A stretch of 64,000 nucleotides of DNA from Pollutimonas sp036675275 (GTDB lineage: Bacteria > Pseudomonadota > Gammaproteobacteria > Burkholderiales > Burkholderiaceae_B): NCBI GenBank assembly GCA_036675275.1, contig JAKFFG010000025.1:62001-126000 (forward strand), read 5' to 3'. Position numbers and translations under genes: made by a program. The notes beneath the pieces are model-generated. The model did no database searches. It was not told the DNA's origin and saw only the letters and a list, made by a program, of their open reading frames with translations. Shown here in pieces: positions 41,747 through 51,329 of the stretch; within the stretch, counting starts at the first letter, position 1, and each line of letters opens with the position of its first letter.

Positions 41747-43166
41747 TTCCTATGCGATGACGATAGACGGAAGTCCGGTAACGTCGTCCGAAACGTTCGC
41801 GGTGGTCAATCCTGCCACGGAACAGATTATCGCCCAGGTTCCCGACGCCTCACGCGCACATCTCGACTCCGCCGTCGCGGCGGCCCGGCGCACATTTGAA
41901 GGCTGGAGCGCCACGCCTTTGGAGCAGCGCCAGGCGCTTCTGCGCACAATGGGAGAACTGCTGTCCGCACACAAGGCCGACTTTGCCGCCCTGTTGACCC
42001 GGGAACAGGGCAAGCCCCTGCCCGATGCCGAGGCGGAAATTGGACGGTGCCTGCACTGGCTGCGGGAAACGGCAAAGTTCGAACCGCCGGTTCATGTCCA
42101 CGCGGACAACAGCGAAAGACATATAGAAACGCGGCACGTTCCCATAGGTGTCGTTGCCGCGATTTCGCCATGGAACTTTCCCATGACGCTTGCCGTCTGG
42201 AAGATTGCGCCGGCGCTGCTAGCCGGAAACACCATTGTGCTGAAACCTTCGCCATACACGCCGCTGACCTCACTCAAGCTGGGAGAATTGATGCGCGACG
42301 CGCTGCCGCCTGGGGTGTTCAATGTTATATCCGGATCCGACCGCCTGGGCCCCTGGCTGACCGAACACCCGGGTATAGACAAGATCGCTTTTACCGGCTC
42401 GACTCCCACCGGCAAGGCCATCATGCGCAGTGCATCGGCAACCCTGAAACGGGTGACTCTTGAACTGGGCGGCAACGATCCGGCCATAGTACTGGCGGAT
42501 GCCGATATCGAGGCTTGTGTTCCACGCCTGTTCTGGGCGGCGTATGCCAACAACGCCCAGTTCTGCCTTGCCTCGAAACGCATGTATATCCACGAAAGCA
42601 TCTATGACCGGTTTGCTGCCGCGTTTGTCGAATATGCTCGCGGCATCCCTATGGGCGACGGCGCGATTCCCGGTACGCGTATCGGTCCCATCCAGAACGA
42701 GGCGCAGTTCAATCGCGTTCGGCAACTACTCCACGACACTAAGGCGCAGGGTGGCAAGTTTCTGCTGGGCGGCGAGGTTCCAGAGGGCAAGGGCTACTTT
42801 ATTCCCGTGGCGGTGGTGGATAATCCGCCCGACGACTCCAGGGTAGTGGTCGAGGAAGCATTCGGACCCGTCTTGCCGCTACTCAAGTTCACTGACGAGG
42901 CCGAGGTCATACGCCGGGCCAACGACAGCATTTTCGGGCTGGGCGCCTCGGTTTGGGGTAAAGACCTGCGGCATGCTCGCCGGATAGCCGACAAATTGCA
43001 GGCCGGAACGGTGTGGATCAACACCATACACGAGCTTTCGCCCGGCTATACCTTTGGAGGACACAAGCAGTCAGGCCTGGGCACCGAGAACGGCCTGGAA
43101 GGCCTGCTGGAATATACCAACGCCAAAACCATCGTGACCAACCGCGGCGCAATAAGCTGCCCGTAA
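41733..43166 (+). CDS. NAD(P)-dependent aldehyde dehydrogenase
   Basis: A 477-residue ALDH. NAD-binding and core motifs are ISPWNFPMTLAVWKIAPALLAGNTIVLKPSP and FTGSTPTGKAIM. The general base is E244 in LELGGNDP and the nucleophile C278 in NNAQFCLASKR. The C-terminal FGPVLPLLKF and FGLGASVW segments are present. It would convert the aldehyde made by the upstream dehydrogenase into the acid, which the acyl-CoA ligase across the divergent promoter could then activate. It overlaps the ADH gene by 14 bp, and its stop is 6 bp from the convergent LysR gene. Confidence 0.94.
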   Translation: MRFDNSYAMTIDGSPVTSSETFAVVNPATEQIIAQVPDASRAHLDSAVAAARRTFEGWSATPLEQRQALLRTMGELLSAHKADFAALLTREQGKPLPDAEAEIGRCLHWLRETAKFEPPVHVHADNSERHIETRHVPIGVVAAISPWNFPMTLAVWKIAPALLAGNTIVLKPSPYTPLTSLKLGELMRDALPPGVFNVISGSDRLGPWLTEHPGIDKIAFTGSTPTGKAIMRSASATLKRVTLELGGNDPAIVLADADIEACVPRLFWAAYANNAQFCLASKRMYIHESIYDRFAAAFVEYARGIPMGDGAIPGTRIGPIQNEAQFNRVRQLLHDTKAQGGKFLLGGEVPEGKGYFIPVAVVDNPPDDSRVVVEEAFGPVLPLLKFTDEAEVIRRANDSIFGLGASVWGKDLRHARRIADKLQAGTVWINTIHELSPGYTFGGHKQSGLGTENGLEGLLEYTNAKTIVTNRGAISCP

Positions 43167-43172
43167 TGAGCG

Positions 43173-44069
43173 TCATTGTTGGCCGGTCAATACCGACCTG
43201 AGCTTGATCGCGGCTTGCGACAAGCCATCGCGCCGGGAGGCCAGCGAAACCGTCAGACATGACCGCAGCGGCGCATCGCTCAAGGCCAGAAACTTGACCT
43301 GGGGCGACGTATAGGCGGCGATGACACCCGGCACCAAAGCCACGCCCAGGCCGCTGCCGACCAGTCCGATCATGGTTTGCGCCTGAGTCGCCTCCTGCGC
43401 CAGCCGGGGCGCGAAGCCCGCGGCATTGCATGCTTTATCGACGGCTGCGCGCAAGCCGGGCACATAGTCTTGCGAGAAGAGTATGAAAGGCTCATCACGC
43501 AATTCGCCCAGGGCGACACGCCTGCGTCCGGCCAACGGATGCCCTTTCGGCACGGCCGCAATAAGGTCGTCGGCCTGGATATCGGTAATGTCCAGATCGG
43601 CAGCGTCGTCCACCGACGTCCGCACAATACCGATATCCAGTTTGCCGGCGCGAAGCTTGTCCAGCGTGCTGACCGTTGTTCCTTCGACAAGCTCGAGTCT
43701 GGCACTGGGATACAAGGCGAGAAAACGCGGCAGATTCTCGGGAAGCAGGCTGTAGGCTGCCGAACCGACAAACCCAAGTCGCACCAGACCCAATTCACCC
43801 AGTGCAGCCATGCGCGCGCTTTGCCGGCCCTGCACCGCATGGCCCAATGCGCCCCGGGCATCAGCCAGGAACGCCTCGCCAGCCGCCGTAAGCGCGACTC
43901 CGCGGTTGCCCCGCACAAACACCTGCACGCCCAGGGCCTCTTCCAGCTTGCGTATTGAGACCGAAAGGGCCGGCTGGGCAGTAAAAAGCCTGCTGGCCGC
44001 GCGACGATAACTGCCGGCTTCCGCTATGGCCACAAAGTGACTTAACTGGCGCAATTCAAAATTGACCAT
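43173..44069 (-). CDS. LysR-family transcriptional regulator
   Basis: A 298-residue regulator. The N-terminal winged HTH is ELRQLSHFVAIAEAGSYRRAASRLFTAQPALSVSIRKLEEALG; the rest is a typical two-lobed effector domain (GLVRLGFVGSAAYSLLPENLP, LVGSGLGVALVPG). The ATG at 44069 has AGGAG 7 nt upstream and is chosen over the ATG at 44105. It is convergent with the aldehyde dehydrogenase gene and divergent from the c-di-GMP protein, so its target is unclear. Confidence 0.92.
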   Translation of the reverse strand: MVNFELRQLSHFVAIAEAGSYRRAASRLFTAQPALSVSIRKLEEALGVQVFVRGNRGVALTAAGEAFLADARGALGHAVQGRQSARMAALGELGLVRLGFVGSAAYSLLPENLPRFLALYPSARLELVEGTTVSTLDKLRAGKLDIGIVRTSVDDAADLDITDIQADDLIAAVPKGHPLAGRRRVALGELRDEPFILFSQDYVPGLRAAVDKACNAAGFAPRLAQEATQAQTMIGLVGSGLGVALVPGVIAAYTSPQVKFLALSDAPLRSCLTVSLASRRDGLSQAAIKLRSVLTGQQ

Positions 44070-44251
44070 GCCATACTCCTGTGGGTTTGAAAAGGTATTG
44101 CCCATGCTGCCCGATCAAGAGGCCGGCTGTCTCTGCATTTGCGGAAGACGTACTTTTTCAAAAGCGAATTCGCCGTCGAGAAATCGGCCAATACAAATTG
44201 ATATATATTAAGTCAGATTGTTTGTCCTGCTCAGCCCCATCAAGGAATGCC

Positions 44252-47200
44252 ATGCGGCTACGGCTTTCGTCGGTCAGTCTTCGTATACGGTTGTTATTGC
44301 TTATTCTGGCAGCGCTGCTGCCGGCGGTTGCCATGCTGGTCTATCAGGGCATGCAGGATCACAAGCAGGCACATCAAAGCCTGGCACGTGAAGCAGAGTA
44401 TGTGGCACAGCAGATCGTTACGTTTTCCAAAGAGACATTTCCCAAGCCTGACCAATACTTGGCAAACCTGTCCTCGGTACCCGAGCTGCAGCAATCGGGT
44501 CCCGTCTGTGACCAGCTCCTTGCTTCTACGCTGAAAAGCTCATATTCACTGGACAACGTGCTGATCATACAGCCGGATGGCGACGTTGCATGCTCTGGAA
44601 TACCGCTGAAGGGGCCCATGAACTTGTCGACACGGCACTATTTTCGACGAGCCATGGCGAGCAAGGCCTTTGCCATTGGCGACTTGCAACAAAGCCGCAA
44701 AGGACCTGAGCCGCTGATCGTATTCGCCTATCCAATTCTTGATGACAAAGAAAACGTAACGCGTGTTCTGGCGCTTGCCGCAGACCTGTCATGGCTTAAT
44801 GACTCTTTGGGGCGGGCCCTCAAGAGTTCCGGCCGCTTCATTGGCGTCGCCGCCAGCGTGGTGGATTCCAACGGCTCCCTGATTGCCGCCGCACCGCATG
44901 CGGACTATGTGGGCCGGAGGGTGCCTGATTGGGACCCCACCACCATGCAACTGAATCGCGCAAAAGTACTGACGAGAAACGAGACATGGCTCGATAAGAT
45001 CCATAGGACGACTACCTATTTGCCTTTGTACACATCAGAGACGTCGGTTTTATATCTGAAGGTCGGTCTGCCGTCGGCCGAACCTTTGGCCCAGGTATGG
45101 GCAAAGAGCATGCGTGATTTTGCCTTGGTGGGAGTGGGCTCCCTGCTGGCGTTGATAGCCGCATGGTCCCTCAGCAATTGGCTGGTGTTGAGGCCTCTGA
45201 GCATTTTGAACCGTACGGCGACAAAACTTGGCCAGGGTGTCATGAGCGCCCGAACAGGCCTGCGCGGCAGCGGCGGAGAAATCGGCGCATTGGCCCATCA
45301 GTTCGACACCATGGCCGAGCAGCTTCAACACCAGCACGATGCACTGCTGCGAACCGGACGCGTGCAGGCCGTTCGTAGCGCCACCAGCAGCGCCATGCTG
45401 CGCGCGCATACCGAGAAAGACCTCCTGGCGGATATATGCCGCGTAATCCAGCAAATCGGCGGCTATGAGCTGGCATGGGTGGGCTATGCCCCGATCAACC
45501 CGGCGGACACCTTGATCGCTCAAGCTCACTGTGGCGTCAGCGACGAACTCATGGCCGGTTTCTGTCGCACGCCGTGGAACACAGAAGCGTCTGATCCGGG
45601 CCCGGTTACCAAAGCAATACGGATCGGCACCGTGCAAGTCATGCAGGACCTCTCCACACCGGGCCTGCAAAGCCTTTGGAGAACGCTGGCATTGGCCCGG
45701 GGTTGCGCATCCGCCATAGGCCTTCCCATATCCGTGGAACACCGGGTCATCGGCGCCCTGGGTATTTTCTCTGGCGACCCCCAGGCGTTCGGCCGTGACG
45801 AAATCGAATTATTGACTGCCACGGCCAATGACGTGTCTTTCGGAATATCGGCCCTGCGCACGACTATCGAAGTACGCCGCAGCCAGGAGTTCCTGGAACT
45901 GGTCGTCAATAACATGCCGAGCATGGTGTATGTGAAAGACGCCATTGACCTGCGTTTCGTCAGCATGAATCCGGCGGGCGTAGCGCTCACCGGCTACCAG
46001 GAAAAAGAACTTATCGGGAAATCGGATTACGACCTCTTTCCAAAGTCAGAGGCTGATTTCTTTACCGCGAAAGACCGCGAGGCCCTGGCCGGTTCGGGCC
46101 GCCTTTCTGTGTCCGATGAGCTCATAACCACCCGGTCGGGTGAAGTAAGAACATTGCAAACCCGAAAGCTGTCGCTTATGGATAACGATGGCCATCCCAA
46201 GTATCTGCTAGGCATATCGGAAGACATTACCGAGCAAAAGAAAAACAATGAACAACTGGTCTACCTTGCCACCCACGATGCGCTTACCGGCCTGCCCAAG
46301 CGCGGGTATCTTATGGAGTGGCTGGAGCACGCGCTGGGTCAGGCAAAGCTTGACGAACATTCACTGACCCTGTTGTACCTTGACCTTGACGGCTTCAAGG
46401 ACGTCAACGATAGCCTGGGCCACTTTATCGGTGACGAAACATTGAAAACCGTAGGAAACTTGCTGAAAGCGAGAATGCCTGACGCAGGTATTGTTGCGCG
46501 AATTGCGGGCGATGAGTTCGTAATCGTGCTGAAGAACATCACGTCGAAAGCTCAAACGGGCGTGAGAGCCAAACAGCTGGGGCAATATTTCGAGCCCCCG
46601 ATAATTGTCGCCGGCCAGGAAATCTTTCTTACGCCCAGCACAGGAATCAGTGTTTATCCGGATGACGCCGCCACACCCGAGGAACTGCTGCGGGCCGCCG
46701 ACATTGCAATGTATCAGGCCAAATCCGGGGGCGGCGGCTCCTACGCTTTTTACTCGCCCACGGTCGAAAAGCGAGCAAGCGACAGACTTGAAATGCGCAA
46801 TCTCCTGCGCTACGCCATCGAAAAAAATGAGCTGACACTGCACTACCAGCCCAAGGTATCGATGCAAAGCGGAAGTATCATCGGAGCCGAAGCCCTATTG
46901 CGCTGGAACAGCCCCGAGCGCGGCTCCATTTCGCCGACGCAATTCATTCCTCTTGCAGAGGAAAGCGGGCTGATTGTTCCGATAGGAGAATGGGTCTTGC
47001 GCAATGCATGCGCGCAAGCCATGGAATGGCAAAGGCTGGGATTTCATATGGTGATCGCGGTCAACCTGTCGCCGCGCCAGTTCCGCCAGGCTGATTTGCT
47101 CAAACGCATACAGTCGATACTTGAAGAAACCGGCCTTCGGCCAGAACGGCTGGAACTCGAAGTTACCGAAACCGCCATCATGGACAATGCCGCGAGCGCA

Positions 47201-47548
47201 ATCCGGTTGCTCAACGACATCCATGACATGGGCGTGCAACTTTCAATCGACGACTTCGGTACCGGCTACTCCAGCCTGGCCTACCTGAAGCAGTTGCCGG
47301 TGAGCATACTGAAGATCGACCAATCGTTCGTGAAAGGACTTACCTCCGAACCGGACGATGCCGCGATCGTGAAAGCGGTGATTGCCATGGCCAAATCCTT
47401 GCATCTGGCCGTGACCGCCGAGGGCGTCGAGACCCCAGGACAGCTGGAGGCGCTGGCCGGCCTGGGTTGCGATAACTATCAGGGATATTTATTCAGCAAG
47501 CCCTTGCCGGCACACGCCTTCGCTGCCCTGCTTGAAACCACGGTTTAA
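44252..47548 (+). CDS. Membrane c-di-GMP protein: sensor-HAMP-GAF-PAS-GGDEF-EAL
   Basis: A 1098-residue inner-membrane signalling protein. TM1 is near 12-32 (LLLLILAALLPAVAMLVY), followed by a periplasmic Cache-like domain of about 250 residues. TM2 is near 287-310, then a HAMP, a GAF-like domain (about 385-530), a PAS domain ending in GISEDITEQKK, GGDEF (about 665-830) and EAL (about 840-1090). The GGDEF signature reads RIAGDEFVIVL (AGDEF), so cyclase activity may be weak or lost. The EAL part keeps EALLRW, NLSPRQF, ELEVTETAIM, DDFGTGYSSL and AEGVET, so a phosphodiesterase is likely. ATG 44252 has AAGGA 7 nt upstream. Its stop overlaps dsbC by 4 bp. Confidence 0.92.
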   Translation: MRLRLSSVSLRIRLLLLILAALLPAVAMLVYQGMQDHKQAHQSLAREAEYVAQQIVTFSKETFPKPDQYLANLSSVPELQQSGPVCDQLLASTLKSSYSLDNVLIIQPDGDVACSGIPLKGPMNLSTRHYFRRAMASKAFAIGDLQQSRKGPEPLIVFAYPILDDKENVTRVLALAADLSWLNDSLGRALKSSGRFIGVAASVVDSNGSLIAAAPHADYVGRRVPDWDPTTMQLNRAKVLTRNETWLDKIHRTTTYLPLYTSETSVLYLKVGLPSAEPLAQVWAKSMRDFALVGVGSLLALIAAWSLSNWLVLRPLSILNRTATKLGQGVMSARTGLRGSGGEIGALAHQFDTMAEQLQHQHDALLRTGRVQAVRSATSSAMLRAHTEKDLLADICRVIQQIGGYELAWVGYAPINPADTLIAQAHCGVSDELMAGFCRTPWNTEASDPGPVTKAIRIGTVQVMQDLSTPGLQSLWRTLALARGCASAIGLPISVEHRVIGALGIFSGDPQAFGRDEIELLTATANDVSFGISALRTTIEVRRSQEFLELVVNNMPSMVYVKDAIDLRFVSMNPAGVALTGYQEKELIGKSDYDLFPKSEADFFTAKDREALAGSGRLSVSDELITTRSGEVRTLQTRKLSLMDNDGHPKYLLGISEDITEQKKNNEQLVYLATHDALTGLPKRGYLMEWLEHALGQAKLDEHSLTLLYLDLDGFKDVNDSLGHFIGDETLKTVGNLLKARMPDAGIVARIAGDEFVIVLKNITSKAQTGVRAKQLGQYFEPPIIVAGQEIFLTPSTGISVYPDDAATPEELLRAADIAMYQAKSGGGGSYAFYSPTVEKRASDRLEMRNLLRYAIEKNELTLHYQPKVSMQSGSIIGAEALLRWNSPERGSISPTQFIPLAEESGLIVPIGEWVLRNACAQAMEWQRLGFHMVIAVNLSPRQFRQADLLKRIQSILEETGLRPERLELEVTETAIMDNAASAIRLLNDIHDMGVQLSIDDFGTGYSSLAYLKQLPVSILKIDQSFVKGLTSEPDDAAIVKAVIAMAKSLHLAVTAEGVETPGQLEALAGLGCDNYQGYLFSKPLPAHAFAALLETTV

Positions 47549-48318
47549 TTCAGGGTGTCCAGCTTCCGCTGCAAATCATCCAGAGGCAGGGCACCATTCA
47601 CGCGCGTGCCATCGGCAAAAATAATGGCCGGGGTTCCTTGCACCATCAATCTCTTGCCCAGGGCCAGCACCGCTTCCACGGGGGTCGCGCAATCGGCGTC
47701 CGGCGGCGTCTTGCCATCGAGCATCCATGCGCGCCATGTCGCCGCCTGGTCTTTCGCACACCAAATATTGCGCGCCTTGATTTCTGAATCGGGCGACAGG
47801 ATGGGGAACAGGAAGGTATAAACCGTGGTGTTGTCGACCTCTTTCAACGACTGATGCAGACGCTTGCAGTAACCGCAATTAGGATCCTCGAAGACGGCCA
47901 TCTTGCGCGCGCCATTGCCTTTGACCTGCTTGACCGCCAGTTCCAGGGGCAAAGCGTCGAAGGAAATCTGAGACAATTTCTCCAGGCGTTGGGCAGTCAA
48001 GTCCTGGCGTGTTTTCGCGTCGACCAGCGAGCCCTGCAATATATAGTCGACATTGACGTCGGTATACAGCAGGTCCATACCGATCCGTACTTCGAACAAT
48101 CCGGGAAACGGCGTGGCATTCACGTCGTCAATCTCAATACCTGGGAAACGTTCGGCAAATCCCTTGCGTATGCTTTCAGTCGAAAGCACCGTTGCGTTGC
48201 TTGAGTTGTTGCCGGTTTGCGTGGACAACACCTTGTCTTGCGCGAATACCGGGCTGCTGATGAACGGCATGCTGGCAAGCAACGCGGCGCCCAGCAAACC
48301 TGCAAATTTTGAACGCAT
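47545..48318 (-). CDS. dsbC: Thiol:disulfide interchange protein DsbC
   Basis: Periplasmic disulfide isomerase of 257 residues. Signal peptide ends at PVFAQ (about residue 27). The N-terminal dimerisation domain (IRKGFAERFPGIEIDDVNATPFPGLFEVRIG) is followed by a thioredoxin-fold domain with the active site C148-GY-C151 and the cis-Pro loop GTPAIIFADGT. Two further cysteines (NIWCAKDQ, DADCATP) match the family's structural disulfide. ATG 48318 has AGGAG 7 nt upstream. It precedes no other gene in its direction; the convergent c-di-GMP gene overlaps it by 4 bp. Confidence 0.95.
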   Translation of the reverse strand: MRSKFAGLLGAALLASMPFISSPVFAQDKVLSTQTGNNSSNATVLSTESIRKGFAERFPGIEIDDVNATPFPGLFEVRIGMDLLYTDVNVDYILQGSLVDAKTRQDLTAQRLEKLSQISFDALPLELAVKQVKGNGARKMAVFEDPNCGYCKRLHQSLKEVDNTTVYTFLFPILSPDSEIKARNIWCAKDQAATWRAWMLDGKTPPDADCATPVEAVLALGKRLMVQGTPAIIFADGTRVNGALPLDDLQRKLDTLN

Positions 48319-48359
48319 AGAAACTCCTGAGAATGAATTGATAAGCCGTGCAAGCCGCT

Positions 48360-49532
48360 TTACTTTCCCGACGCGCCGCCGATGAGCATACGTTTCATGA
48401 ACGGTAGACGGTCAACGACTTGCATGCCGGCATTGCGCGCCCAGACCAGTGGCGTGGCTTGCGACGCAAACAGACGGTGCAAGCCGTCCGTGGCCATGCG
48501 CATGGCCATGATGGGTTCGGCCCGTGCCCGCCGGTAGCGGCTCAGTACGCGAAGGTCACCGGCCTTGCGATAAGCTTCTTTGTCCTTCAACACGCGCAAC
48601 AACTCCTCAACGTCTGCCAGACCCAGGTTAAGACCCTGGCCGGCCAGGGGATGGACCCGGTGCGCGGCGTCGCTGACCAGGGCTATACCCGGAGCGACCA
48701 TGCCGCTATGTTCGAGGAACAGCGGGAAGCCCGACACGGCGCTGCGCACGCGCAATCCGCCCAGCCGCGCGCCCGTGGCCGCAGCCAAACGCGTTTCGAG
48801 CACGCTATTGCGCTGCAGCTCGGGCATTGCCATCAGTTCTTTCGCTTGCGCCTGCGGCATCGACCACACCATCGACACCTGGTGTCCGTCCGCCGTATCC
48901 GGCAATGGCAGCAAGGCTAGCACCGAATCGCCGGTAAACCACTGCAGGGCAATATTCTGGTGCGGCAATTCGGCGGTGAGGTGAACGACCAGTCCGATGT
49001 CGCCATACGGGCTGGATACATGATGAATGCCCGAGGCGGCACGTACCGATGAATGGGCGCCATCGGCGCCTACCAGCAAATCGGCTTTCAGTGCACGGCC
49101 GCTCTCGGTGAATACGGTATTGGATTCCAGGCGCTGAAACGTTTCCGGGTACCAGGTAATGCCAAACACCTGCACCGCCTGTTGCAGCGCGCGCTCCATT
49201 TCGCTGGCCTCGACTATCCAGGCCAGCGCGGCCTGCGCCGCCTGCCATGCGTGCAGATGCAATGCTCCGCCGCCATCACCGTAGACCTCCATGGTTTCGA
49301 CTGGCGTCAGGCGTCGGGCGTCCATCATGTTCCAGACACCCAGCCGGTCCAGGAAAGCCCGGCTGGCGGCCGAAATGGCATACACCCGGGGACAATAGAC
49401 ATCGGGGATAACGGTTGCAGGAGCCACGCGCGGACCGATCAGGACGACGTCGAAGCCGGCTTTTGTCAGCCCGAGCGTCGCGGCCAGCCCGGCAATTCCG
49501 CTGCCGCACACCAATACAGATTCTTTACTCAT
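48360..49532 (-). CDS. UbiH/UbiF/VisC/COQ6-family FAD-dependent hydroxylase
   Basis: A 390-residue flavin monooxygenase, probably hydroxylating the ubiquinone ring. The FAD motif is VCGSGIAGLAATLGLTKAG, the middle GADGAHSSVRAASG binds NAD(P)H/FAD, and the third motif is LVSDAAHRVHPLAGQGLNLGLADVEEL, diagnostic of the family. Which ring position it modifies cannot be told. It follows mltA by 13 bp and precedes dsbC by 41 bp, a likely operon mltA-ubi-dsbC. Confidence 0.9.
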   Translation of the reverse strand: MSKESVLVCGSGIAGLAATLGLTKAGFDVVLIGPRVAPATVIPDVYCPRVYAISAASRAFLDRLGVWNMMDARRLTPVETMEVYGDGGGALHLHAWQAAQAALAWIVEASEMERALQQAVQVFGITWYPETFQRLESNTVFTESGRALKADLLVGADGAHSSVRAASGIHHVSSPYGDIGLVVHLTAELPHQNIALQWFTGDSVLALLPLPDTADGHQVSMVWSMPQAQAKELMAMPELQRNSVLETRLAAATGARLGGLRVRSAVSGFPLFLEHSGMVAPGIALVSDAAHRVHPLAGQGLNLGLADVEELLRVLKDKEAYRKAGDLRVLSRYRRARAEPIMAMRMATDGLHRLFASQATPLVWARNAGMQVVDRLPFMKRMLIGGASGK

Positions 49533-49545
49533 CGTGAAGACCTAC

Positions 49546-50826
49546 TCATCGTGCAGAAGGGACTCCCGCCTGTTTGGGCCATAACACCCACATCTCGCCG
49601 CGTTGCTTCATGCGGCCGGCCATCGCGCCCGCCTCGTCGCCCGAACCCCAATAAAAGTCTGTGCGGGCAGCGCCCTTGATGGCCGCCCCGGTATCCTGTG
49701 CGAATACCATGCGCTCCAGGGGCTTTTTGGATGCCGGATAGTCGGTTGCCAAATACAAAGGCGCACCTAGCGGTACGAATGATGTATCGACTGCGACAGA
49801 CCGTTGTCCGATCAACGGTATGCCATAGGCGCCCTTGGGACCGAGCTCTGGATCGGTGATGGTCTCTTCGTTGAAGAACACCATGGCCGGGTTGGCGTTC
49901 AACATTTCCTGGACGCGCGCCGGATTCCGCTTGGCCCACGCCTTGATGTTCTGCATGGACGTCTGCGCCAGCGGCAACTCGCCCTTTTTGGCGAGCCACT
50001 GGCCGATGGATGCATACGGACGTCCATTGTGGTCGGCATAAGCCAGGCGTATGGTTTCGCCATTGTCCAGCGAGGCGCGGCCGGACCCCTGGATCTGGAG
50101 GAAGAAGGCTTCAACCGGATCGTCCACCCACACAATGACCGGCGGCTGGCGGGCAGCCGTTGCGGCAATTTCAGCCCGCGTGTCGTAAGGCACCACCCGC
50201 TTGCCGGCAAGCTTGCCCCGTATCCGCTTGCCGGCAAGCTCGGGATAGACGGTGCCCAGATCGATAGTAAGCAGATCCTCGGGCGGCGCATACAGCGGCC
50301 ACTGATAGTCGCCATGCCGCTTGCGCGACGCATGGACCAAAGGTTCGTAGTAGCCGGTGACGGTGTTTTGGGCAGGCTTGCCGCTGGCATCCAGTACGCG
50401 CCATGGCTGCAAATGCGCCTGCAGGAACTGACGGACAGCCGGCGCCGCAGCTGTGTCGGGTGTCAAGCCGGATTGCACTGCCGCCTGGCATACGGGCTGC
50501 CACGCGCGCGGCGTGGCACGCGCCTGCATGGCCAGCGAACCCGACACCGGCCGCATCAGACCTTTGCAGTTGTTGATGAAACCTTTCCAGACCTGGTTCA
50601 GGTTGTCGTCCTGCCAGCCCGGTAGTGCTGTCCAGGCTACCTGCTGGAATTTGCCCGCCAGAGCACGGGGCGCCGTATCGCGCATAGACGCCAGCGGGGG
50701 CACAGTCAATGGCTGTTCGGCTATATTTTGCGTCGGCGCGGCAACGTCGGGGGAACTGCCGGTTGGAACGGTGCTGCATGCGGCCAGCAGAGCCAACAGC
50801 AGTGAAGAAAGGAGGATTTTTTTCAT
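49546..50826 (-). CDS. mltA: Membrane-bound lytic murein transglycosylase A
   Basis: Outer-membrane lipoprotein of 426 residues that cleaves peptidoglycan glycan strands. Lipobox LLAAC is at about 13-17. The MltA domain shows TGYYEPLVHASRKR, the barwin-like region ILWVDDPVEAFFLQIQGSGRASL-type sequence (here VIVWVDDPVEAFF with QGSGR), and the 3D domain GIPLIGQRSVAVDTSFVPLG with AQDTGAAIKGAARTDFYWG. It lies 17 bp from apaG, with no clear SD. The identification is secure. Confidence 0.94.
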   Translation of the reverse strand: MKKILLSSLLLALLAACSTVPTGSSPDVAAPTQNIAEQPLTVPPLASMRDTAPRALAGKFQQVAWTALPGWQDDNLNQVWKGFINNCKGLMRPVSGSLAMQARATPRAWQPVCQAAVQSGLTPDTAAAPAVRQFLQAHLQPWRVLDASGKPAQNTVTGYYEPLVHASRKRHGDYQWPLYAPPEDLLTIDLGTVYPELAGKRIRGKLAGKRVVPYDTRAEIAATAARQPPVIVWVDDPVEAFFLQIQGSGRASLDNGETIRLAYADHNGRPYASIGQWLAKKGELPLAQTSMQNIKAWAKRNPARVQEMLNANPAMVFFNEETITDPELGPKGAYGIPLIGQRSVAVDTSFVPLGAPLYLATDYPASKKPLERMVFAQDTGAAIKGAARTDFYWGSGDEAGAMAGRMKQRGEMWVLWPKQAGVPSAR

Positions 50827-50843
50827 GGATGACCAGGCTACGG

Positions 50844-51218
50844 TTAATGCAGGGTACGCGGCATTGCAAGAACAAATTCCTGAATGGGGACTTCAAAGGG
50901 AATACCGTTATCGCCCACGCAATGATACGTACCTCGCATGGTGCCCACTGGTGTGGGCAGCGGACAGCCGCTGGTGTATTCGAACGTTTCGCCCGGGCCC
51001 AGCAAAGGTTGCTGACCCACGATGCCCAGTCCGCGGACTTCCTGTGTGTGTTGCTGGCCATCGGTAATGACCCAGTGCCTGCTGATCACTTGCGCCGCAT
51101 GCTCGCCCTGATTGGTGATGCGCACGGTGTAGGCAAAGACAAACTGTTGTTCGCTGGGCTCGGACTGTTCAGGCAGATACTGAGGCGTCACGGTTACCGC
51201 AATGTCGTAAGGTTTCAT
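50844..51218 (-). CDS. apaG: ApaG protein
   Basis: A 124-residue protein of the ApaG (DUF525) fibronectin-III-like fold. Key segments are FVFAYTVRITNQGEHAAQVISRHWVITD and the loop GIVGQQPLLGPGETFEYTSG, followed by VGTMRGTYHCVGDNG. The biochemical role is unresolved; in enterobacteria it is linked to the Ap4A hydrolase gene, which is absent here. It diverges from rpe across about 110 bp, which hold nothing else certain. Confidence 0.94.
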   Translation of the reverse strand: MKPYDIAVTVTPQYLPEQSEPSEQQFVFAYTVRITNQGEHAAQVISRHWVITDGQQHTQEVRGLGIVGQQPLLGPGETFEYTSGCPLPTPVGTMRGTYHCVGDNGIPFEVPIQEFVLAMPRTLH

Positions 51219-51329
51219 GTGAGGTTCCGGATTAAATGGTAGCCGCGGTATTTAAAAGGAAAGTCGGCACTAACCTGTAATAATGGCATATTTGCTGTTT
51301 TGATTCTTACTTGACAACCGGTGCCTTCC

